51,113 bases of DNA. It comes from JAHEJB01 sp041748175. Its GTDB lineage: Bacteria; Bacteroidota; Rhodothermia; Rhodothermales; Rubricoccaceae. Position numbers and translations under genes: made by a program. Below the pieces are notes generated by a model. That model searched no databases. It saw only the letters and a list, made by a program, of their open reading frames with translations, and was not told the DNA's origin. The DNA lies in NCBI GenBank assembly GCA_041748175.1, contig JBGTDU010000015.1, forward strand, positions 1 through 51,113. The letters run 5' to 3'. Positions 43,732 to 51,113 of the stretch are shown piece after piece. Numbering within the stretch: position 1 is the first letter of the stretch; every line of letters starts with the position of its first letter.

Positions 43732-44970
43732 TTGATTGAAGTTCGCATGACCCTTGGCGAGTTCCTCAAATGGTTTCCGGGAAATTCTGGAGGTCGGTCT
43801 GGCGACTTTCACAAGTCATTGCCTCTCACCGTGATGCGTGCGGACAAGGTTGGCGTGGTTCTGATGAACGAAGGCGGAGCCGTTTGCGCTGACGATGTCG
43901 AGGACGTGCTGTATCGCCAGTTGATGAGCTCCAACCGTACTCCGATTCCAGTACACGCGTTTTTGCGGACGCGTATCGCCCGGCTCCTCGCCCGATTCCG
44001 AGGCGCTCGCGCTCGCGTCGGCTACGAACAAATCGGCGGCACCTGCCCCCAGAACCAGCGGACGCAGGAGCAAGCGCGCAAGCTGCACGCGCGTCTGAAC
44101 GACAGGTTCGGAATCAGCCTCGGTGTTCAGTTCCGGACCTACGTCGCAGCACTTCGCGCCGACGGCGGTTTTGCGTGCACTTTAGAGCGTATGCGCCAGG
44201 ACGGGATTGATCGGGTGATTCTCCTTCCGATGTATCCGCAAAGCGGCGAGTCCACGACGGCGATGATGTTGCGAAACTGGCGCGCGGCGGAAGTGGCACA
44301 AGGCCTCTCGCCACGATTGCTGACCTCGGTAGTCCCCCCGTTCGGCGAGCGTCCCGGGTTCATCCAGGCGGTTTCAGAGCGCATCGATGAAGCACTGCAG
44401 CGCTTCCCGCCGCACGTTCGGGAGAGTGTTCCGCTTGTTTTTTCCGCGCCAGCGATGCCGCTTCGCGATTTGAAGAAACATCGGGATCCGTTCTGCACGC
44501 ACGTTCACGCGACGGCTCGAGCCATTATGGCGTACCGTTCGTCGGTTGATCGCGGGCGCCCGTCTCACGTCGCCTTCCAAAAGAGAGACGGAATTGGCAG
44601 GCCCCTGAGCCCTACACTCGAAGACCGACTTGAGCAGCTCGCGGACGACGGCAACGCCGCGGTTTTGATCGTACCCGTCGGCACGGTTTCCGACCACGTT
44701 GGCACCTTGTACGGCCTCGACATCGAGTTACGCGAAAAAGCCACCGAAATGGGATTCGAACGCTTTGAAGTGACGAATGGCCTGAACGCACACGCGCTGT
44801 TCGTGGATGCCCTTGCGGATTCCGTCTCGGAGCAGCTTCGGTCGGCCCCCGTCCAATCGAGGGAGGAGGCGGTATCGGTACCAAAGGCCAGGGAGGCGGG
44901 GATAAGTGGAATTGAGATGCTGCTCGCTTCAGAGTTGGCCTCGGCACACAACCGCTCGAAGGCGGCCTGA
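43732..44970 (+). CDS. ferrochelatase homologue lacking the catalytic His and Glu
   Basis: 412 residues from the TTG at 43732; ATGs at 43747 and 43834 are alternatives, and the last best matches where ferrochelatases begin (KVGVVLMNEGG). HemH family blocks are clear: YEQIGGTCPQNQRTQEQARKL near residue 100, VILLPMYPQSGESTTAMML near 163 and VLIVPVGTVSDHVGTLYGLD near 312. However, the catalytic block SAHxLP reads SAPAMP (Pro240 replaces His), and the Glu of SDHxETL is Gly324. Both positions correspond to the metal-insertion residues of characterised ferrochelatases (His183 and Glu264 in Bacillus). It is longer than usual (about 340), with a C-terminal extension. It may have a non-catalytic or altered porphyrin function. 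No other haem genes are nearby. Confidence 0.8.
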   Translation: MIEVRMTLGEFLKWFPGNSGGRSGDFHKSLPLTVMRADKVGVVLMNEGGAVCADDVEDVLYRQLMSSNRTPIPVHAFLRTRIARLLARFRGARARVGYEQIGGTCPQNQRTQEQARKLHARLNDRFGISLGVQFRTYVAALRADGGFACTLERMRQDGIDRVILLPMYPQSGESTTAMMLRNWRAAEVAQGLSPRLLTSVVPPFGERPGFIQAVSERIDEALQRFPPHVRESVPLVFSAPAMPLRDLKKHRDPFCTHVHATARAIMAYRSSVDRGRPSHVAFQKRDGIGRPLSPTLEDRLEQLADDGNAAVLIVPVGTVSDHVGTLYGLDIELREKATEMGFERFEVTNGLNAHALFVDALADSVSEQLRSAPVQSREEAVSVPKAREAGISGIEMLLASELASAHNRSKAA

Positions 44971-44976
44971 CGGACG

Positions 44977-45549
44977 GTGGGATCAACCTTGTCGACTGCC
45001 CCACCCTACGCGATGCCCGAGCCACCGTCCGATCATCTTCTGCGAGTCATGGGCCGGGAAGCAATCGCCAACCGGGTCCTGGACCTTGGTTGTGGGGATG
45101 GTCGCCACACGGAGCCTCTCGCCCGGCTCGGATTTGACGTTTACGCCTGCAATCCGAATGCAGTGGAGACGGCACGCGCGCGTCTGTCACACGTATGGAC
45201 TGCGGAGAACGCTCGGCGACGCATTACGCCCGCGAATCCGGATGCACTCGGGTATCCCGATGAGTTCTTTGACTGGATCATCGCCTACGGCGCCTACGAC
45301 ATGGCTGCCGACGCCGACGAGCTCATGGATGCTCTCGAAGAAACCCGTCGCGTCATGAAGGACGGAGCGTGGATCTACGTAACCATGAGCAGCCGAATGG
45401 TAGGGGAGGTGGCGACGCCTCAAGCTCTGGCGCAACTCCTCCGCCATGCCAAATTTGCGTCCGCAGGTTCTGCAGAAGAAGTCACGGAGGATGGCAAAAG
45501 GATGCTACGCGGTATTTTTCGGAAGGTGGATGGGGCGACGCCGGTGTAG
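44977..45549 (+). CDS. class I SAM-dependent methyltransferase
   Basis: 190 residues from the GTG at 44977; the ATG at 45013 is an alternative. SAM-binding motif I is VLDLGCGDGRHTEPLARLG near residue 34, followed by FDVYACNPNAVE (acidic end of strand 2 replaced by Asn), FDWIIAYGAYDMA near 88, and EETRRVMKDGAWIYVTMSS as the post-motif strand. Small, without extra domains, so the substrate cannot be predicted. It starts 6 bases after the ferrochelatase homologue and is probably cotranscribed with it; a link to tetrapyrrole metabolism is possible but unsupported. Confidence 0.82.
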   Translation: MGSTLSTAPPYAMPEPPSDHLLRVMGREAIANRVLDLGCGDGRHTEPLARLGFDVYACNPNAVETARARLSHVWTAENARRRITPANPDALGYPDEFFDWIIAYGAYDMAADADELMDALEETRRVMKDGAWIYVTMSSRMVGEVATPQALAQLLRHAKFASAGSAEEVTEDGKRMLRGIFRKVDGATPV

Positions 45550-45675
45550 CCATCCGGTTGGCGTCGGCCAAATCCGTCGCACGATGGTGGCAGGCAAGGC
45601 CCGGTGAGCGCTGAATCTCGGGCGAAGCAGGTGGGCTTGCACTCCCTTCTCACACAATCCCGGCCACATGAAGAG

Positions 45676-45957
45676 CTAATCGATCTTTACCCGTTTCAGA
45701 TCGAACAGGAGGTCCTTTCCAGCGAGTGGCTGGTTGGCGTTCAGCGTTACTTTTTCTGTTGTCGCATAAGTAACAAAAACCTGGAGAGTCCCACCATCTT
45801 CCATCCCGCGTCGAAGCGGTAGCCCAACTTCTGGAGCTATGCCTTCCGACAGACTCCGAGCAGGCTCGCGGCCTTCCTCGGTGTCGAAAATAGAACCCTC
45901 GGCCAGGCAGCCTGTGCAGTGGATGCGAAAGGAGTCGCCTGGCTTTGCACTTGGCAT
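45676..45957 (-). pseudogene. degenerate SlyD-type FKBP peptidyl-prolyl isomerase
   Basis: The 93-codon frame begins MPSAKPGDSFRIHCTGCLAE and GSIFDTEEGREP, matching the FKBP N-terminus GDxVxVHYTGxLxDGxxFDSSEGREP. It ends VTLNANQPLAGKDLLFDLKR, matching the SlyD ending VTLDxNHPLAGKxLxFxVxV. The middle, which should hold the isomerase active site and most of the insert-in-flap chaperone domain, is missing: about 93 residues against 140 or more. The two ends are joined in frame, so a short product is possible, but an inactive remnant is more likely. The surrounding 45550-46171 gap (about 620 bases) contains nothing else I can support. Confidence 0.65.
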
Positions 45958-46171
45958 GGATCGCGAAAATGTGGAGGAGAAACGCCTCCCACGGGCAATC
46001 AGCGCTTGCTTCGCCCCTCACCGAATCTCCGAGATACACGAGAGACTCACCTGTTCCAATCTGAGCGAGGAGCAACGCAAATGCATCCCAAGGCGGCTGA
46101 AATCTGCGCGGCGAAGTGAATCTGGAGCCGCGCATCAACCAGCGGGGTTGAGGGAGGTGAGTTGAGGGAAG

Positions 46172-47989
46172 TCATTCTAGTGCGGCGACCGCGCCGTACG
46201 ACGGCTCATCGTGATTCAGGCTCCTGATGAGGAACACAAGCAATCCAGCCGCCAATGCAAGCGCAGCAATTCCGGAAACGGGCTTTCCAAACAGTAGCCA
46301 TCCCATCCCAAAGAGCGCGGAATAGACCAGCACGCAGCCGCAAACCCAGTGGAGCGCCAGCCGCCCGAGGCCGCTATCGGGCTTGAGTGTAGGATGGCTT
46401 CGTGCCACTCGCGACCAGCCTGGGCCGCCGGGGCGGATCTTTTCATAGAACGCGTCCAACTGCGCAGGATCGGTGGGGCGGGTTAGTAAGGTTACGGTGA
46501 GCCACGCAAGAGTCGTGATAGCGACGATGCCAAAAAGGTTCACGGGGAACTCCGCTGTCAGGAAAGGCACGTCGATGCCGACAAGCTGGAGACCGACCAG
46601 AGCGAGCGGGACGATAGTGGCGGTGAGTTCGCTCCACGCGTTGATGCGCCACCAGTACCACCGAAGAATCAGGACGAGCCCAAGCCCCGCCGAGGCGCTT
46701 AGAATCAGCCCCCATGCGCCTGAGACGGAGGTAAGCTGGGTCGCGACGAAAAAGCCAAATACCGCCAATCCCAACGTGATGATGCGAGATACCAGCACGT
46801 AATGCCGCTCATCCCCGTCTTGCTTGACAAAGCGTCGGTAGCCGTCGTTGACGAGATAGCTCGTCCCCCAGTTGAGCTGCGTTGAAATCGTGCTCATGAA
46901 TGCTGCCAGGAATGCGGCGAAGAGCAGGCCGAGCAGGCCCGGCGGAAGCGTTTCGCGCATCACGAGCACGTAGCCCTCACGGCTCTGTTCGAGATCGGGA
47001 TAGAGGACGAGGGCGACGAGGGCGACGATAATCCACGGCCATGGACGCACGCAGTAGTGGGCCACCGTGAACCAGAGCGTTGCGAGGACGGAGTCTTTCT
47101 CGCTCCGCGATGCGAGCATCCGTTGCGCGACGTAGCCGCCCCCGCCCGGCTCGGAGCCCGGATACCAGCTTGAATACCATTGGAGCCCGAAGAAAGCGGC
47201 AAATGCAGGTGCCGAGATCACGAGCATGCCCACGCCTTCTGCCGCCTCGCGGCCAACGGTTGGAAAAAACTGGAAGGTTTCGGCTGGGAGCCTGTCCACG
47301 AGGCCCGAGAGACCGCCGATCTCCGGGAGATCGAGCGCAAAAATAGCGAGCACGATCGAGCCAAGCATGGCGATGCAAAACTGGAAAACGTCGGTTACCG
47401 CGATGCCGATCAAGCCGGAAAGAAGCGAATAGACCGCCACGAGAAGCATCAAAATGCCAACCCAAGCCATCGGTGCGCCTATCTGCATGCCTAGCAGATT
47501 GAAGGATTCGCGCCCGAAAAGCGCCATGCCGGGGAAGAGAACACCCAGGACGGTCTCCATCGCTAGCACCACCCAGCCAATTATGACCGCGTTCATGAAC
47601 AGCCCGAAGTAGACGGCTTTGATTCCACGCAGCGACGCGGCGGCCGGGCCGCTGTAACGCATCTCAACAAACTCGACATCGGTCAACACACCACTTCGGC
47701 GCCACATCCTCGCGAAGAAAAAGACAGTAAGGATTCCGCCCAACGCCAGATTCCACCACAACCAGTTGCCCGATATGCCGCTCTGGGCGACGAGTTCTGT
47801 TACGGCAAGCGGTGTATCGGCCGCAAAGGTCGTAGCCACCATGCTGGTGCCTGCCAGCCACCAGGGCATGGACCTGCCGGAGGCGAAGAACTCCGCCGTG
47901 CCGGTCGACGCACGGCGGACGTACCACAGCGCAATGAAGGTGCTTACGAGGAGATAAACGGCAACAATGCCCCAGTCGAGTCCGGTCAT
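46172..47989 (-). CDS. sodium:solute symporter (SSS family)
   Basis: 605 residues from the ATG at 47989 (MTGLDWGIVAVYLLVSTF); the frame is open upstream, but those residues are not membrane-like. About 13-14 hydrophobic segments in the LeuT-like SSS order. AEFFASGRSMPWWLAGTSMVATTFAADTP near residue 30-60 carries the conserved sodium-site region, and AAFLAAFMSTISTQLNWGTSYLVND near 370 is the second conserved block. The substrate (sugar, amino acid or other) cannot be told from sequence. The C-terminal helices and acidic tail are typical of Bacteroidota members. It is preceded on the same strand by a possible 25-codon gene that has its own terminator. Confidence 0.9.
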   Translation of the reverse strand: MTGLDWGIVAVYLLVSTFIALWYVRRASTGTAEFFASGRSMPWWLAGTSMVATTFAADTPLAVTELVAQSGISGNWLWWNLALGGILTVFFFARMWRRSGVLTDVEFVEMRYSGPAAASLRGIKAVYFGLFMNAVIIGWVVLAMETVLGVLFPGMALFGRESFNLLGMQIGAPMAWVGILMLLVAVYSLLSGLIGIAVTDVFQFCIAMLGSIVLAIFALDLPEIGGLSGLVDRLPAETFQFFPTVGREAAEGVGMLVISAPAFAAFFGLQWYSSWYPGSEPGGGGYVAQRMLASRSEKDSVLATLWFTVAHYCVRPWPWIIVALVALVLYPDLEQSREGYVLVMRETLPPGLLGLLFAAFLAAFMSTISTQLNWGTSYLVNDGYRRFVKQDGDERHYVLVSRIITLGLAVFGFFVATQLTSVSGAWGLILSASAGLGLVLILRWYWWRINAWSELTATIVPLALVGLQLVGIDVPFLTAEFPVNLFGIVAITTLAWLTVTLLTRPTDPAQLDAFYEKIRPGGPGWSRVARSHPTLKPDSGLGRLALHWVCGCVLVYSALFGMGWLLFGKPVSGIAALALAAGLLVFLIRSLNHDEPSYGAVAALE

Positions 47990-48070
47990 ACGTGGCTGCC
48001 TACGTGGGTGGGAGATCCTCCAAGGTACCGGAGCGGCACCAGATCCTTCACCTGCCGGATTTCGCCGACC

Positions 48071-48104
48071 AAAAAAAGCGCGACCCGCAAGAAGCGAGTC
48101 GCGC
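48071..48104 (-). terminator. strong intrinsic terminator (minus strand)
   Basis: On the minus strand, GCGCGACTCGC (48104-48094) pairs with GCGGGTCGCGC (48088-48078) over 11 bp with one G-U wobble and a TTCTT loop, followed directly by seven T (48077-48071). It lies 26 bases after the stop of the 25-codon frame at 48130-48207 and upstream of the symporter gene. A short minus-strand transcript therefore ends here. Confidence 0.88.
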
Positions 48105-48129
48105 AATTAGGCTTGTGGGTAAGGGCCGG

Positions 48130-48207
48130 TTAGATCTGGAAAACGACAAAAACGCCGAGTCCCACGAGCAAAGCAGCCGCAGCCATAGCTGGGATTAGGC
48201 GGTGCAT
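48130..48207 (-). CDS. possible 25-residue membrane peptide
   Basis: The frame from the ATG at 48207 reads MHRLIPAMAAAALLVGLGVF and ends VVFQI: a short positive N-terminus followed by one hydrophobic helix, the right size for a single-span membrane peptide. No clear Shine-Dalgarno. A strong intrinsic terminator 26 bases downstream shows that a transcript ends just past the stop, which supports a real small gene or a small RNA. It lies between the symporter (same strand) and the divergent gamma-glutamyltransferase gene. Chance remains possible for so short a frame. Confidence 0.45.
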   Translation of the reverse strand: MHRLIPAMAAAALLVGLGVFVVFQI

Positions 48208-48397
48208 CGTTGTGAGAGTTTGGGACAAGTAGGGTGAGGATCCCGGTCGAACCACCCCAATGGGGGGCCGCACATCGAAACTACCGGCCTGCATCTTTAA
48301 ACGCAATAGGTTTGCAGGGCACACACGCGAGGCAGTAAGCAAGACCAGAACGCGCTGGGTAGATTCTCTCGCTGCCGCCCCATCAGCCTTTTTTCCC

Positions 48398-50155
48398 ATG
48401 CACAACTCCAGGGTTCTCTTCGCACTGACTTTCCTGTGTCTCACGCTGTCAACGGCGTGCCGCGCAGACACGCGAAACTCGGCGAGCTCGGCTGCCGCGG
48501 ATACGACGCGCGCACCTGTCGTTGCTAATCGCGGCATGGTCGTCGCGGGCCAGGCAGATGCAGCGCGGATCGGCGTCGACGTTTTGAGAGAAGGGGGAAA
48601 TGCTGTAGACGCGGCGATTGCGGTAGGATTTGCCCTTGCTGTCACGCTTCCCAATGCGGGAAATGTGGGCGGTGGCGGATTCATGCTTATCCGGTTCGCC
48701 GACGGTTCAACGACGAGTCTCGACTTCCGCGAGCGGGCTCCGGCTACGGCGACCCGATCTATGTTCGTGGATCCGCTCACCGATCAGGCCCGTCCCGACC
48801 TGAGCACACGTGGCCATCTCGCTGTCGGTGTGCCAGGGACGGTTGCCGGTTTGCTGGAAGCCCATGCCCGCAACGGAAGCCTGCCGTTGGCTCGCCTGAT
48901 CGAACCGGCCATCGAACTGGCCGCGGAGGGCTTTTTTCTATCCGACCGTCAGGCCCGGCAGTTTAACCGCTACCAGCCGGAGTTCTCCGAATTCGAAAGC
49001 ACGATGCGGTACTTCTCGAAGCCGAACGGGGCAAGTTTTGTTGGCGGGGAGCGGTTTGTTCAGGAGGACCTGGCGAACGTGCTTCGTCGGATCCGCGATA
49101 ACGGGTTCGACGGGTTCTACAGCGGCCGAACGGCGGATTTGATCGTCGCGGAGATGGAACGGGGCGGAGGATTGATCACGCAGGCTGACCTCGCGGCGTA
49201 CGCGCCCATTTGGCGCGAAACCGTATTCGGATCGTACCGCGATCACAGTGTGATATCCATGGCACCGCCGTCCTCGGGTGGGGTGTCGTTGATCCAAATG
49301 CTTCGAGCGGTCGAACCGTTCTCCCTGCGGGCGATGGGCTGGCACAGCGCGGAATCGATGCACCTGATGGGTGAGGCGATGCGACGGGCCTTTGCGGATC
49401 GCGGCCACTGGATGGGCGATCCGGCCTATGTGGATGTACCGGCTGAGGCCCTGATGGACCCCGCCTATGTGCGCAGTCGGATGGCAACGTTTGACCAAGC
49501 CCAAACTTCCACGAGTGAAGCGGTTGGCCACGGCACGCCGCCGACTCTTCCGACCGAGAGCACAGAGACAACCCACTACTCAATCGTCGACGAGGCAGGC
49601 AACGCAGTCGCAGTCACCTACACGATCAATGATCTTTATGGGTCGAAACTTGTCGTGGACGGCACCGGTTTCTTCCTCAACGACGAGATGGACGACTTCA
49701 CGTCCGCGCCGGGTGAACCTAACCTGTGGGGCCTGGTTCAGGGCGAGCGCAACGCCGTACGCCCCGGGGCACGGCCCGTGTCTTCCATGACGCCAACGAT
49801 CCTCGAAGACCCCGACGGGCGCCTTTTCATGGTCGTCGGATCGCCAGGCGGAGCCCGCATCATCACGACCGTTTTTCAGGTGATTACGAATGTGATCGAC
49901 TACGGCATGGACATTCAGGATGCCGTCGCAGCGCCGCGTTTCCACCATCAATGGCTGCCGGATGACCTGCAAGTGGAACAAGGTTTTCCAGACGAACAAC
50001 TCGACCGACTAAGCGAAAAGGGCTGGGAGATCCGCGAGATCTCGACCTTCGGCGCCGCGGATGCGATCATGATCGAGTACAATCGGGTTGGAGTTCGAAC
50101 GCTATATGGCGGTGCCGATCCGAGACGAGAGACCGACACGGCGGTGGGCTACTAA
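48398..50155 (+). CDS. ggt: gamma-glutamyltransferase (lipoprotein)
   Basis: 585 residues from the ATG at 48398 (leader TTTTCCC). Ntn-hydrolase that transfers or hydrolyses gamma-glutamyl groups of glutathione-like peptides in the periplasm. Signal VLFALTFLCLTLSTAC gives a lipobox Cys21. Large-subunit motif NAVDAAIAVGFALAVTLPNAGNVGGGGF near residue 70. The autoprocessing site is ESTETTHYSIVDEAGNAVAV with nucleophile Thr391/Thr392. Small-subunit motifs are FFLNDEMDDFTSAPGEPN and PVSSMTPTIL (SSM oxyanion region). All features needed for activity are present. A purine-rich repeat follows immediately after the stop. Lipid anchoring is inferred from the lipobox. Confidence 0.94.
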   Translation: MHNSRVLFALTFLCLTLSTACRADTRNSASSAAADTTRAPVVANRGMVVAGQADAARIGVDVLREGGNAVDAAIAVGFALAVTLPNAGNVGGGGFMLIRFADGSTTSLDFRERAPATATRSMFVDPLTDQARPDLSTRGHLAVGVPGTVAGLLEAHARNGSLPLARLIEPAIELAAEGFFLSDRQARQFNRYQPEFSEFESTMRYFSKPNGASFVGGERFVQEDLANVLRRIRDNGFDGFYSGRTADLIVAEMERGGGLITQADLAAYAPIWRETVFGSYRDHSVISMAPPSSGGVSLIQMLRAVEPFSLRAMGWHSAESMHLMGEAMRRAFADRGHWMGDPAYVDVPAEALMDPAYVRSRMATFDQAQTSTSEAVGHGTPPTLPTESTETTHYSIVDEAGNAVAVTYTINDLYGSKLVVDGTGFFLNDEMDDFTSAPGEPNLWGLVQGERNAVRPGARPVSSMTPTILEDPDGRLFMVVGSPGGARIITTVFQVITNVIDYGMDIQDAVAAPRFHHQWLPDDLQVEQGFPDEQLDRLSEKGWEIREISTFGAADAIMIEYNRVGVRTLYGGADPRRETDTAVGY

Positions 50156-50216
50156 AGGGTAAAGGGAAAAGGGAAAAGTGAAAAGGGTAAAGGGAAAAGT
50201 GAAAAGGGAAATAGTA
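50156..50216. repeat. purine-rich repeat, left copy (inverted partner at 50612)
   Basis: Irregular tandem array of GGGAAAAG/GTGAAAAG units starting right after the ggt stop. A reverse-complement block (TTTCCCCTTTTCCCTTTTCA and a few more bases) lies at about 50612-50636. Shared core, read on one strand: AAAGTGAAAAGGG. The two copies flank the four-helix-bundle gene. Repeats of this type are common intergenic elements. Confidence 0.7.
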
Positions 50217-50238
50217 GGGGAGCACCAAGCAGTCTGTC

Positions 50239-50607
50239 CTAATCGTGCCCTTTAGCATTGCGGACTATTGTCGTCAGAATCGCGTAGAGTTCTTCTGTCT
50301 CTTGAAGCAGGGGCTTTAGCCGTTCTTCCGGCGCAAGGTCAACACGGATGAAGAGTCGTAGGAAGAAGCTGCTTTCCCTGGCCTCTCGGAGTGCTATGCC
50401 GTACTTGTAGATAAAGTCCTTCTTGCTGGAAGCATCCTGAGCTTCCTCGGCGTTCGCGCCAATCGATGCTGCGGACCTCAAGTACTGCCTACCTAAATCC
50501 CAGCCTGCCCTATCTGGTTGCCCTTGCAAGTAGCGGAACAGGCCAACGGCTCGGACGGCGTAGTCCTCAAGTCGTTCCAGAATATCTTGCGATTGCTCCC
50601 GGCCCAT
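50239..50607 (-). CDS. four-helix-bundle protein (S23 / 23S rRNA intervening-sequence type)
   Basis: 122 residues from the ATG at 50607. Helical throughout, with family blocks: LEDYAVRAVGLFRYL, RQYLRSAASIGANAEEA (the conserved RSAxSIxANIxEG-like turn), KDFIYKYGIALREARESSFFLRL, and LLQETEELYAILTTI near the end. This family is found inside 23S rRNA intervening sequences, as free-standing genes, and as the Avd accessory protein of diversity-generating retroelements. No reverse transcriptase or variable repeat is present here. The gene lies between inverted purine-rich repeats and between unrelated housekeeping genes, consistent with a mobile cassette. Molecular role unknown. Confidence 0.88.
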   Translation of the reverse strand: MGREQSQDILERLEDYAVRAVGLFRYLQGQPDRAGWDLGRQYLRSAASIGANAEEAQDASSKKDFIYKYGIALREARESSFFLRLFIRVDLAPEERLKPLLQETEELYAILTTIVRNAKGHD

Positions 50608-50611
50608 TGTC

Positions 50612-50636
50612 TGCTTTCCCCTTTTCCCTTTTCACT
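50612..50636. repeat. pyrimidine-rich repeat, right copy (inverted partner at 50156)
   Basis: CT-rich block just upstream of the four-helix-bundle gene start and just downstream of the purF stop. It is the reverse complement of the GTGAAAAGGGAAAAGGGG units at 50156-50216. Together the two copies define a cassette of about 480 bases around the gene. Confidence 0.65.
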
Positions 50637-50641
50637 TTCAA

Positions 50642-51113
50642 TCAGTCATTCTCCTCCTTCATCACGCCCATCTCCACGGGCACGGGGTAGTTCTTCGTGA
50701 AGCACGCATTGCAGTAGTTGCTGCTGTCTTCGTGGGCCTCTTCGACCGCCTGCATCATTCCATCTACCGACAGATACGCCAGCGAATCAGCACCGAGCCA
50801 CGCGGCGGTTTCCTCCACAGAGCCGCTGCGGTTGGCGATGAGTTCGTCGTGGCTTGGGAAGTCCATTCCGTAGAAACAAGGTGCAACAACCGGTGGGCTG
50901 GCGACGCGAAAATGGACCTCCTTGGCACCGGCGTCGCGGACCATCTTGACGAGCTGCCGCGCCGTCGTTCCCCGGACAATGGAGTCATCCACCATCACGA
51001 CCACGCGGTCCTTCAGAACGCCGGCGACCGCGTTGAACTTGGTTTTGACCTTCAGTTCGCGTGAATCCTGGCCCGGGCTGATGAAAGTGCGCCCGACGTA
51101 GTGATTCCGAATC
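50642..51113 (-). CDS. purF: amidophosphoribosyltransferase, C-terminal part (runs off the window)
   Basis: First committed enzyme of purine synthesis (phosphoribosylamine from PRPP and glutamine). The frame is open through the window end; about 156 C-terminal residues are visible. NHYVGRTFISPGQDSRELKV and the PRPP-binding loop VVVMVDDSIVRGTTARQLV are diagnostic, followed by GAKEVHFRVASPPVVAPCFYG and a C-terminal Cys-containing segment SSNYCNACFTKNYPVPVE, as in iron-sulfur-type PurF. The N-terminal glutamine amidotransferase domain lies outside the window. The stop at 50642 is 6 bases from the pyrimidine-rich repeat. Confidence 0.96.
   Translation of the reverse strand, partial: IRNHYVGRTFISPGQDSRELKVKTKFNAVAGVLKDRVVVMVDDSIVRGTTARQLVKMVRDAGAKEVHFRVASPPVVAPCFYGMDFPSHDELIANRSGSVEETAAWLGADSLAYLSVDGMMQAVEEAHEDSSNYCNACFTKNYPVPVEMGVMKEEND

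Noticed and set aside
45650..46138. 162-codon minus-strand frame
   Set aside because: Overlaps the slyD remnant in another frame; the remnant has clear family similarity and this frame has none.
50239..50607. Diversity-generating retroelement (the S23 protein resembles Avd)
   Set aside because: No reverse transcriptase, template repeat or variable repeat in the window; a free-standing S23 gene is the simpler reading.

Overview
The window is 51.1 kb of GC-rich bacterial chromosome. Several features point to the Fibrobacteres-Chlorobi-Bacteroidetes (FCB) group, most likely Rhodothermota or a near relative. These are a type IX secretion C-terminal sorting domain containing the NYPNPFNP signature, two long Bacteroidota-style signal peptidases, and core genes whose starts are preceded by C-rich leaders instead of Shine-Dalgarno sequences. 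The taxon is inferred from these signs only.

Layout. 1-8.3 kb: nadB, then a secreted-protein cluster (frameshifted metzincin-like giant, unknown exported protein, type IX sorting-domain protein) preceded by a promoter-like site with a 14-G run. 8.8-26.1 kb: the classical rimP-nusA-infB-rbfA-truB-ribF-rpsO-pnp cluster, split between truB and ribF by about 7.4 kb carrying an acyl-CoA synthetase, a FadN-type bifunctional enzyme and a thiolase. That insert is bracketed by a truncated copy of the 5' end (left) and of the 3' end (right) of the secreted cluster. pnp ends at a good intrinsic terminator. 26.2-33.4 kb: MNT/HEPN pair, lepA, an unknown exported protein, tandem signal peptidases, an antitoxin/PIN pair and a third decayed signal peptidase 3' end.

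33.5-38.1 kb (mostly minus strand): lipoprotein, VWA membrane protein, two-domain cytidine deaminase, tRNA-Leu(UAA) on the plus strand, and a lipoprotein fusing TlpA-like and rhodanese-like domains that has lost its catalytic cysteines. 38.3-45.5 kb: oligoendopeptidase F, a CYTH-HTH-CHAD protein, a lipoprotein, a ferrochelatase homologue lacking both catalytic residues, and a methyltransferase. 45.7-51.1 kb: a slyD remnant, a sodium:solute symporter, a possible 25-residue membrane peptide with its own terminator, gamma-glutamyltransferase, a four-helix-bundle (S23) gene between inverted purine-rich repeats, and the C-terminal part of purF.

Together: housekeeping translation and RNA metabolism, beta-oxidation, and envelope or secretion functions, with many small mobile or decayed elements at gene junctions. 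These include one MITE-like element, several palindromic repeats and three toxin-antitoxin type modules, one of them decayed. No complete transposase, prophage, CRISPR array or rRNA was seen. All motif, repeat and hairpin calls were made by eye.
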